Source of the DNA: an uncultured Bacilli bacterium | GTDB lineage: Bacteria > Bacillota_I > Bacilli_A > RF39 > UBA660 | Length of the DNA: 64,000 nucleotides | Assembly (NCBI GenBank): GCA_910588025.1 | Contig: CAJUQG010000003.1 | Location: forward strand, 17,149 to 81,148 | Direction of reading: 5' to 3' | In this document: positions 39,501-47,700 of the stretch, in pieces | How positions within the stretch are numbered: position 1 is the first letter of the stretch | Layout: each line of letters opens with the position of its first letter | Position numbers and translations under genes: made by a program | The notes under the pieces: model-generated | Database searches by the model: none | Seen by the model: the letters and a program-made list of their open reading frames with translations, nothing else | Told to the model about the DNA's origin: nothing

Positions 39501-40967
39501 TTTTAGTTTTGAACTATGTTCTCTATTTACAATCATTTCATAAACGGTTGTAGAACTTCCATCTTCTGCAACTACAGTAATATCAAATTTATTTTTGCCA
39601 GTATGTAAGTTGAAATTGCTTGGAAGGTAAACTTCTTGACTAAATCTTCCTTTTACTATTTCTAAATCTAGAACTTCTTGGTCATAAGGAACATTGATTT
39701 CATATTTGGTTTTTTGTGGGGTGAAGTTTTCTAACCCTACTTGATCGATTAAGATGTCATCTAAATATGGATAGCTTGATGGTGATCTTGTGGTATGAAT
39801 TGTGTAGGTAAACACAGTCCCTGCTTCACTTGTTGAAGTAATATAAATATCATTGGTTCCTTTTAAGATGCCAATGGTTCCGGTTCCTTTGATGGTACTT
39901 TCTTGAAACATTGGAGTTGCGGTAACATCGACAAAAGAGCTTTCTGAATCAAAGGAAATACTATAGTTATAAATGTCTGGATCAAAGTTTGGAACTAAAC
40001 CACTTTTGGAAAAATTCAAACTTTCTAATCGACCATCGTCATTCGCTACTAAAGAAATTCTAGCATGACCATGACCCATTTTAGGGGTGTTTTCAAGTGG
40101 TGTTTCACTAGCACTTGAAACCGAGATTGTTTTTGTGTTTGCTACATTTGAAGTCGTACAGTCGACACAGTACATAGCTTTTGTAAATTCTTTATAAGAA
40201 ATCAAACTGGAAGAACCAATATAGGAAGAACCTCCTCCAGCACCACCGTGACTTCGGTTGGAACCTCCGCCACCAAACCAGCCGCCGCCACCGCCGTGAC
40301 CGCCGATTTTGTCATTATAATAGCAGTAATCTCCACCACGACCGAATGATCCTACTCCACAACCAGATGCTCCTTTAATCGAATACCCTCCAGCTGTTTG
40401 AGTTGCTCCAGAACCAGAATATCCATTGTATCCTTGGGTTTGAGGGTATGTGTCATATCCATTTTTTCCTTGGATTCCTCCACCTTGACTACCATAAGGT
40501 TGAGCAGTATTTCCACCACCTGCCGCAACAATTAAAACAGAAGCTTTGTTAGATACTAGGCTTGATAATACCCCTGACATTTTAGCAATATGGGTAGCTC
40601 CTCCACCACCATAACCAGCTTGTCCTCCGACATTTCCGCCAGCACCTCCACCGTTATAACCTCCTGCAAAACGATTTCTTGGATTTTCTCCTACATTGAT
40701 ATATATGGTTTGATCTTTATCTAAATAAATTACACCAGTTGCATAAGCTCCAAATCCTCCACTACTTCCTCCTTGTGCTCCCCAGGTATCTATTTTGTAA
40801 TATCCTGAAACTGGAGCGGTGAAAGTTTGTTCTCCACCAGTGTATGCAAAGTTTTTTACTTTTTCAATTTCAATACTCGCATTTGGAGTTATCATAAAAA
40901 CGCAAAAAAGAATTAATGCTGTAATTAATTCAAAACAAAATAATAAACTGTTATTCTTTTTTTTCAT
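32847..40967 (-). CDS. Giant glycine-rich/cadherin-like repeat protein with dockerin (2706 aa)
   Basis: Start at the ATG at 40967 (MKKKNNSLLF); longer versions to 41006 run into the promoter leader. An N-terminal signal or anchor segment (LITALILFCVFMITPNAS) is followed by a glycine-rich module (about 38-315) opening FAYTGGEQTFTAPVSGYY and holding AAGGG and GGGGGWFGGGG. Three cadherin-like repeats, a second glycine-rich module (about 575-840) and about 18 more cadherin-like repeats follow. One Big_2 domain (VKWMSDDETIASVDEFG), a short conserved module and a dockerin with loops DLTGDGYITGPD and DVTNDKEVTGPD end the protein. Its last 441 bp appear identical to those of the next giant. Its promoter is also near-identical to that gene's. 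Confidence 0.9.
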   Translation of the reverse strand: MKKKNNSLLFCFELITALILFCVFMITPNASIEIEKVKNFAYTGGEQTFTAPVSGYYKIDTWGAQGGSSGGFGAYATGVIYLDKDQTIYINVGENPRNRFAGGYNGGGAGGNVGGQAGYGGGGATHIAKMSGVLSSLVSNKASVLIVAAGGGNTAQPYGSQGGGIQGKNGYDTYPQTQGYNGYSGSGATQTAGGYSIKGASGCGVGSFGRGGDYCYYNDKIGGHGGGGGWFGGGGSNRSHGGAGGGSSYIGSSSLISYKEFTKAMYCVDCTTSNVANTKTISVSSASETPLENTPKMGHGHARISLVANDDGRLESLNFSKSGLVPNFDPDIYNYSISFDSESSFVDVTATPMFQESTIKGTGTIGILKGTNDIYITSTSEAGTVFTYTIHTTRSPSSYPYLDDILIDQVGLENFTPQKTKYEINVPYDQEVLDLEIVKGRFSQEVYLPSNFNLHTGKNKFDITVVAEDGSSTTVYEMIVNREHSSKLKSLSINNFELDPVFNPETLTYTAKIMANTMSVNVNAIAFDEEATIKLEGFGYIKATSTGKITVTEPNSKTTVYEIILEKQSSDLVLNYDYPYTGNIETFTAPANGYYRLEAWGSQGGGNGGYGAYSTGVVYLKEGTKLYITVGGTGDTVNGGYNGGGTPGHSSQWGYGGGGATHISTIPSLLSNLSSDRDAIVIVASGGGGGGSTTTNLNGHGGGYLGNNGYDTYTRGYNGYNGTGANLTVGGYCPTGNNKNCGRGYFGQGGNFCNMTYGGPGGGAGYFGGGGGNRGHGAGGGGSSYIGSDKLISYDTVTKSTYCYGCATSNDIKTKTISTNNVSSSPTRNYAKKGSGHARISTLRFPSENNFLSSLNITATNEITNETNIKNYTPTFDLEGLEYSVTLDELETSITFLAKAEDNFAKIDGLGTFEVPAGTTDFPIKVMAESGTIRTITIHVTRPASNNAFPINIEVNGLVDSLCSKNPSFCVLNPLTFDKDTLTYEVTVPSNIKQIWFTVTKGHPYQTVTGNGKVNLDPGENDIVITVTSEDKTKTTEYHYKVTRSMAGNTDLKKLEIIDPEREINFNPSITEYYFSVPNEYTKIKQMNVETEDEDATYFVSGNKDFEVGLNEVTITVTSSNGETGIYTLKVYREKNENVYLSNLQVKKDAITYELMPEFQNINTGTYQVTVPNNIDSVDILAAAEVNTTKITGTGTKTLSVGVNYVQIITTSETGTTETYYLEITREKNNNTNLESISIINGDTTYSLDPEFDKDTLMYSVDVEEGINEITILATTEVSTTTYKLLDNNKLKVGPNLKRIMTIAEDGSSKVYNVVINRPANNDNYLENIILSEGTLNPEFDREKTSYTVELPYEISSITVTGVKSNPLSKLNGNGKYALAVGNNNISLSVISETGDIKLYELNVIRKPSDNAYLSLVTTTEGVWVPNTNHQEFTYTLTVPSTTNKISVMATPEMKTTKVMGNGEYELTDSTTDIIITTVAEDNTTSLTYTLTVEKQKSDNANLKYLLLEEGEISPEFSPSITDYTVSVPYEILKGSFHIETEDENATFEIINNDSFEVGENTVTIRVTSESQKTKDYTVIVTRQESVSGSDYLASLILDNGSLDPEFKKELQYYEVSVPYKTTTMNVTATSEDTEAIVSGNGEYHLEVGKNTILIRVLSTEGKIRDYQIVITRAPSDDARLKSLSLKDDMLSPNFDTDTYTYTTTTTKKELDFESILPMEKDANYQIIGNQFTENKDYEVIIEVTAPDGISKKIYTIHVTKNPNKNNNLASLEVLGYTLTPEFNKGVTLYTLTVPNDVNSVMIEATAESDTAVITGTGTKTINVGLNQLIVEVTSEIGTKKAYTILLTKEESNMNNLSDLIVHNGTMTPEFNTHVSTYDVVVENEEEELDITVILESDTSTYEIKNNHLEVGNNTVFIIVTAQDGTTNTITLNVTRKSISSALLEDLKVKNYPFEFNSYINHYDLLVNYETDTLDLTVIPKDANATYKVTGNENLVVGDNIVTIEVTASDNQTKEIYTLNVTKQKYATTFLDYLYTSEGDVTPDFDKKTLEYSIDVLNNVRNIEIFGESSDASAIVTGLGEYELNVGENKIVITVTSTTGVIRKYYVTVNRAPSDILSLDNLVVRSGMTTYELNPTFNPDTLEYNVNVPIGTTNVTIDAEVTDPTTVTGDGEKDLHAGLNDFVLTVTSEAGETKNITIHITRESSDNNHLISLIPSIGELEPSFSYEETSYTINLDSSASVLSFDVITEQEFAKVTGVEAEIVPDGTSTREIVIEAENGDTRTITITVNKNREDNAKLSFLEVTGYPFIEDFDADIFEYHLTVPNSKKFLLPSEIIATPQDESATIKLSESLKLSTTNTNEFVITVTAKDGFTKQTYKILVTREKGSNALLDNLEVKQGKLENSFASENFTYNWMIPNTMTVTASDILPTPQDINASVEISGGENKFIIKVTSEDGTTSKEYTLNITIDNNFDLESITPSETRILLDVGELKQMTYTLNPINTSFTEVKWMSDDETIASVDEFGNITGVGYGTTTIHVISNYDENIKASIEVKVIRKKITSSVYQIERKEKEDGSKLEYTYGSEPGILLKDYLNNFENETTTLYVYDKEGNEVDKETIIASTFMKIKLIVEDVCYDELIIVVKGDLTGDGYITGPDRVRLQRYMQMKVELEEIEMIAADVTNDKEVTGPDRVKLQRYMQMKIDSVN

Positions 40968-40996
40968 AACAATCACTACTATCTCTACTATATAAA

Positions 40997-41031
40997 AGTA
41001 TAACACCTTTTGTCGTATTTTGTCATTTAAA
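40997..41031 (-). promoter_or_regulatory. Promoter of the 2706-aa giant, with paired TTTTGTC elements
   Basis: Minus strand ATGACA (complement of 41021-41026), an 18-nt spacer and TATACT (complement of 40997-41002). On the plus strand TTTTGTC occurs at 41008-41014 and 41018-41024, exactly 10 bp apart. The whole 35-bp block matches 50408-50442 with few changes. Confidence 0.75.
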
Positions 41032-41053
41032 ATATCATTAAAACGAAAAGAAA

Positions 41054-41077
41054 AAAAGCAAGTTATTTCCTTGCTTA
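41054..41077 (-). terminator. Intrinsic terminator of the 3095-aa giant
   Basis: Minus strand AAGCAAG / CTTGCTT stem followed by seven T. The stem starts within the stop codon of the gene. Confidence 0.85.
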
Positions 41078-41781
41078 ATTTACTGAGTCTATTTTCATTT
41101 GCATGTATCTTTGGAGTTTTACGCGGTCTGGTCCTGTCACTTCTTTATCATTTGTTACATCTGCTGCTATCATTTCTATTTCTTCTAATTCTACTTTCAT
41201 TTGCATGTATCTTTGAAGTCTTACTCGATCTGGTCCTGTTATGTATCCATCTCCTGTTAAGTCTCCTTTTACTACTATGATTAATTCATCATAACAAACA
41301 TCTTCTACAATTAGTTTTATTTTCATGAATGTTGATGCAATTATAGTTTCTTTATCTACTTCATTTCCTTCTTTATCATAGACATATAATGTAGTAGTTT
41401 CATTTTCAAAATTATTTAGATAGTCTTTTAGTAAAATACCTGGTTCTGATCCATATGTATATTCTAGTTTACTTCCATCTTCTTTTTCTTTTCTTTCTAT
41501 TTGATAGACACTACTCGTTATTTTCTTTCTAATTACTTTTACTTCAATACTTGCTTTGATATTTTCATCGTAATTACTTATTACATGAATAGTTGTAGTT
41601 CCATAACCAACACCTGTGATATTACCAAATTCATCAACGCTAGCGATTGTTTCATCATCACTTGTCCATTTTACTTCTGTAAAACTTGTTATTTCTGGAG
41701 TAAAAGTATATGTGATTTGTTTTAACTCACCAACATCTAGTAAAATGCTTGTTTCACTTGGTGTAATACTTTCTAAATCAA
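41075..41781 (-). repeat. 3' homogenised segment, copy 2
   Basis: Partner of 32847-33553. The identity includes third codon positions, pointing to recent duplication or gene conversion rather than selection on protein sequence. Confidence 0.9.
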
Positions 41782-44700
41782 ATTTTGCTCGTTTTACAAT
41801 AATTTTATATTCTTGGGTTGTATAGCCATCTCTTGCAATAACTTCAATAATATATTCAGTACTTGCACCTGCATAAAGATTTAAATCACCCATCAAATTT
41901 ACTGTCGCATTTGGATCCATCGGAATGGCTGTTATTTCATTTTGATAAAGGATATCTTTGCTATGTGGTACTTCAATAGTATAAGTAAACGTATTTGAAT
42001 CAAAGGTAATTGGATAATCAATAATTGCTAATTCTTTTAGTCTTACTTCACTTGCAGTTTCTTTATTAATATTGATTTTATAAACTCTTACACTTCCATC
42101 TTCTGCAGTTACAGTTATTTCTCTAACACTTAAGCCTTCTGGAACAATTTTATTTTCTAATCCTTTTACAGAGGCTAAATTACTTTCTAACGTAGCATTA
42201 AAACTTAAATCAGATATTTCATAAGATAGATCTAAGTTGTATTCTAATAATTCTTTATTAAATTCTGGAGATAATACCCCAGTACTTGGAATTAAACTAG
42301 AAAGATAATTGTTACTTGATACTTCTTTTGTGATATTTAAAATGTATGTATTTATAGTACCATCTTCCGCTTTTACTTCGATTTCAAAGCGATTTAATCC
42401 TGTAACTAGTTCTTTCGTTCCAGTGTTAGTTACTGTAGCAAATTCACTTTCTGCTTCTGCTTTAATTTGAATAAAGTTTAAATCACTAGGAACTGTTAGT
42501 GAGTATTCATTTGTTTCTTTTTGAAATTCTGGATTTAGTGGTATATTTTCTAGAATGTGCATTACTTTTAAGTTTTTTAAATAGTTATTATTTGCTGGAG
42601 TTCTTATCACGTTTACTTTATAAGTTCTAGTAATACCTATTGCTGATTTTACTTTAATAGATATTATATTTGAACCAATATTTAATTCATGTACTCCAAC
42701 ACCACTTATAATTTTAGAGCTTGCATCTTGAGTGGTAGCATTTATTGTGATGTTTTGTGTTTCTCTTGGTACTTCAATCGTGTAATCCATTACAGTTGGA
42801 TTAAAGATAGGATCAAGATTTCCAATAGATGGAATTAAACTACTTAAATAATTATTCGTTGACATTTCCTTGTTTACATAAATTATGTATTCTAAAGTAG
42901 TTGTGGAATCACTTGCTGTTACTTTAATATGAATTTCATTCATTCCAATTTCTAATGAATCTTGGCCAGTTATTTCAACACTAGCATTTTTATCTTCTGC
43001 AATAGCAGTTATGTTTAATTGTTCTGTATCATTTGGAACTGTAATAAAATATTCTAATATTTCTTTATTAAATTCAGTATCTAGTGCAAAGTTTGTAACA
43101 CTTAATTCTTTTAAGAATGCACTTATTATACTTTCACGAATTATTTTTATATTGTAGCTTCTTACTAAACCTGATTCACTTGTTACAAGGATGGTAATAT
43201 TATTTTCTCCTTCGTTTAAATTATAATTTCCAAACCCTGTAATGGTTGCATTTACATCTTCTGCTTTTCCATTTAAAGAAATCGATTCAATTTCATGTGT
43301 AACATTTATGGTATAATCTGTAGTTTCTTTTTGAAATATTGGATTTAGTGTACCTTCATTTGTATTTAAGCTTGCTAAATAATTGTTATCACTTGCTTCT
43401 TTGGTAATTAAAACGGTATACACTTTTTTATCTCCGGTTTCACTTGTTACTACTATTTCAAAATAATTTTCTCCTGTTTCTATCTTTTTTAAACCAGTAC
43501 CCGTAATAGTTGCATTAGCATCTTCTGACGTTGCACTAATTACGACACTATTTACATCATTATTTACTTCGGTAGCATAGAAAGTTACTCCTTTATGGAA
43601 TGTAGGAGTTAGATTATATTCAACTACTTCTAAAGATGCTAGATTATTATTTTTACTGCCTGTTTTTTCTACAATAATCTTATATTCTTTTGTCGTTTCT
43701 CCATCTGGTGCTGTTACTTTTATGGTAACTGTATTTTCTCCTGTTTGAAAATTTTGATTACCAATGATTTCATAAGTAGCATCTGTCTCAGTTGGGTTTA
43801 TCATGGTAAATTCTAAATTCGTTTTACTTGTTGTTAAATGATACTCTGTTACGTCTTTAGAAAAACTTGGGGATAACACATGATTTTTAACAACTAAATT
43901 TGTTAAAGATGCATCACTACTTTTCTTTCTTGTAATTACGATTTGATAATCCTTTTGAATTTGAGAGTTTCCAACTACAAAGATTGGAATCGAGTTTTTT
44001 CCTACTTTTAATGGGTAGGTTCCTAGTCCTTTTATGGTAGCAGACTCATCAAAAGCACTAGCTGTAATGGTAATATCTTCTATATCATGTTCTACTGTCA
44101 GTTCATAATTTAGAATAGTTGGATTAAAGGTAGGTGTTAGTTCTCCTCTATTGGTATCAAGAGAACTAAGAGTTAAATCTTCATTCGTATTCTCTTGTTT
44201 TATGATATGAGTCGTATAAATTTTAACATTACCATTTTGAGCAGTAACCACGATATCAATATCTTTTGTATCATTTGGATTTAAACTACTTACATCAATG
44301 GTAAATTTGTAAGTGTCAATATTATTACTATCAGTAACATCTACAAAAGCATAAGGACTTTCTGGAATTGCTGTCATGTGTAATATATTGGTATTAAACG
44401 GAACTTTTACTTCATAATAGATGGTTGTTTCATTGAAAATCGGAGATAATCCCCCTTCTTCAATATATAAGAAATCTAAGTCATCGTTATCTGATTTATC
44501 TCTTACTACTTTAATTACATAGTCTTTTGCTGAACCATCTTCAGCTGTAACTCGTAGTGTTATTTTATTTTCTTCCCCAGGAATTAAGTTATAGGTTCCA
44601 TTTCCAATGACGTTTGAGGTGTTCGATTTTGGTGTCCCTGTAATATCAATACTACTAATTTCATATTGAACGTTTATTAAGTAATCATAATCTTTGGTAG

Positions 44701-47700
44701 GGTCTATATTTTCTATTACAACACTACCTCGATTGTTGGTAATAGATTCTAATTCAGTATTATCATCAAGTCTTTTATTTACTTTGATGGTATAAACTCT
44801 ATCTACTCCATCTTCACTAGTAACAGTTAGGGTAATTATATTTTCACCTTTTACTAAGGCATACGTTCCATTTCCCTTAATGTTTGAAGCATTATCTTCT
44901 TTGATTCCTTTTAAAGTAATTTCATTTACAGATCCATCTACATCAATGGTATATGATAGATTTTCTTTATTAAATTCTTCATTTAGTGTGCCACCTGTTA
45001 CTTCAATATTTTGAAGATAATTATTCGTACTTGATTCTTTTAAGACAACAATTTGATAAACCTGGTAAGTTTTATCTTCTGCAATACTAGTTATAACAAT
45101 AATATTTGATTTTTCTGTTAGATTATTATTTCCTCTTATTGTATAAGTAGTGGTATTTTCTTCTGGTGTTACCTTAACATTTAATTTATCTACATTTTTA
45201 GGAATTGTCACAGTATAATTTTTGATGTCTTTGGAAAATTCAGGACTTATTTCATAGCCTTCAATTTCAATATTTAATAAAGAACTATTATTATTACGAG
45301 ATTTCATAATCACTATTTCATAAATGTTAGTATCTCCAGATTCACTTGTAACTGTAATTGGGAAGCTATTTTTACCACTCACTAGTTCAAAAACACCTGT
45401 TCCTGTTACTGATCCTGCTTCTGAAGCGGCATTAATCGTTATTTTTTTGGTAGTTGCATCTACAACAGCAGTATAGTCATTTAAAAGTTTATTAAATGTT
45501 GGCGTAAGTTCTACTTTTTCTTGATTTTCTTTTATAACTTCTAAATTACTTAAGAAGGTATTAGTACTTTGCTCTTTGTAAGTATATAAAATATAAGTTT
45601 TTTGATTTTTATTTGGAGCTGTGACTAAAATACGAATTTCATTTAATCCAGTCATTAAATTTTCATTTCCAGAAATAGTAACTGTTGCATCTGGATTTTC
45701 GGGAATTGCTTCTAATTCTATTTGGGCAAATTCTGCAGGAATCGTAATATAGTACTCATAAGTAGATGGGTTAAATGTTATTTCTGTTTTTTCATTTTGA
45801 GGATTGGTAACATTTAAAATGGCAAGATTATTGTTACCTGAATCGTCTTTTCTTATTTTATAAGTATATGTAGTAGTATGAAGTCCATCTTCACTTGTTA
45901 TATCAATTTCAATGATATTGATACCACTATGAATTTCAAAAGTATCACTTGTTTGTTCTATACGATTTTCTTCTTCATTTTCTGGTTCATTACGGTAATA
46001 TTTTATTGTTTGATAATCACTTTTTAAGGTAGGTGTTAAAGATATTTTTTCTGTCAGAAATGGAAGTAAGATTTCATAACTAGTAATGTCACTATCAAAT
46101 GTATAGTTACAGTAAGAAGGACTTAAACCACATAAATAAGCTACAGGATTTTTTAAGACGATATCTTTCGCTTTACTATCATCAGATGGTTCGCGATTTA
46201 TTTTTAAGGTGTAGGTTTTATTTGCTCCATCTTTTGTAGAAACAACAATTTTATGTTCATTTAATCCTGGGTGTAATGTAATATCACCATTTCCTAAAAT
46301 GCTTGCTTCTTGGGATTTTGGAATTGCTAATATGTCGATTGAATTGTATTCTTTTGGTAAATCGATTTCATAAGTATAAGTCCATGGTTCAAAAGGAATG
46401 GTTACATTTCCATGATCTATTATAATGTTATCTAAGAAGGTATCTCCGACAATACCTGGAGTGGCTGTAATTTTAGCATATCCATTTCCACGGTTTCCAT
46501 CCATTAAATTGGTTCCATCGTAGTTTGGCATTTTTTGATTACCAGAAATCATTTCTGTATCATTTAAATAATATTTTTGATCTACTGAATAACCGTTTGG
46601 AACGTTGTTTTTAGAATTAGATGTCCAGATAAAGCCTGAACCTCCTCCAGCACCATGCCATCCAGAGCCACGAGAATTATATCCGCCATACCAGCCCCCT
46701 CCTGCTCCTGGTCCGCCATATCTTGCACTGATGTAACTAATGGTAGAAGCACTTGCATTAAATCCTCCACCAAATGACCAACCTGCGGTTTGGGTTCCGG
46801 GTGCACCATAAGAAGTTGAATAAGAGTATCCAGATAATCCTCCTCCATCTCCTCCACGTTCACCGTCCATTCCGCCGCCACCACCACCGCCAGCGACAAT
46901 AAGACGTGATAAAAGAGATGATTGGTCATTCCAAGGACCACTTACAAGACGAATATCGGTAGACCCTCCACCACTTGCAGCAGGATCATTACTAGTGTTG
47001 ATGGCTTTGTAACCGGACCCGCCACCATTAAAGCTTGGGGCTGTTGTACATATTTTTCCACCACACCAAGTACCTTCTTTTCCAACATAAATATAGAGAG
47101 TATCTCCCTTATTTAAATAAACAGAACCTTTGGCGTATCCTCCAAGTCCACCTATACCTAGTTCACTATTTTGATGATGTCCTCCACCACTTGCACCCCA
47201 TACTTCTAACGTATAAAGTGCTGGAGATGGTGCAATAAATGTTTGGTAATCACCTGTATATGTAAATCCTTCGTTTACAGGGTCCAATATAGGCTCTATT
47301 CGTTTTAGATTTAAAGTATAAACCGTACTACTAACTCCATCTAGATCAACAGTTATAGTAATTTGTTTTTCTTTTTCTGAAACATATCGATTTTCTACAA
47401 TTGTTACTTTGGCATCTTCAAAAAATGGTGTTGCAATCATTGGAACTTCTCTTGTAAAGTTTAAAATTTCTAGAGTGTAATCTTTTTTAATAGGTGAAAA
47501 AGCACTTGTTAATACACCACCATCAATTTCTAAACTTTTTAATAGACTAGCTCTTTTTCTTTTAAAGGTAAAAGTATATGGTTGATTTTGTAAATCCCCT
47601 TCACTTGAAACTACAATATTAATTACTAATTCATTTTCTGTAAATTCATAAATTGTATTTTCTGGTATTTTTTGTCCTGGATATAATTTTAATAGTTCTA

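Noticed and set aside
46582..46941. Minus-strand open frame of 119 codons in another frame of the giant gene (also 48250-48606 and 49852-50097)
   Set aside because: They arise because Gly-rich GGN runs rarely give stops in other frames. No start site, no conservation, contained within the real gene.
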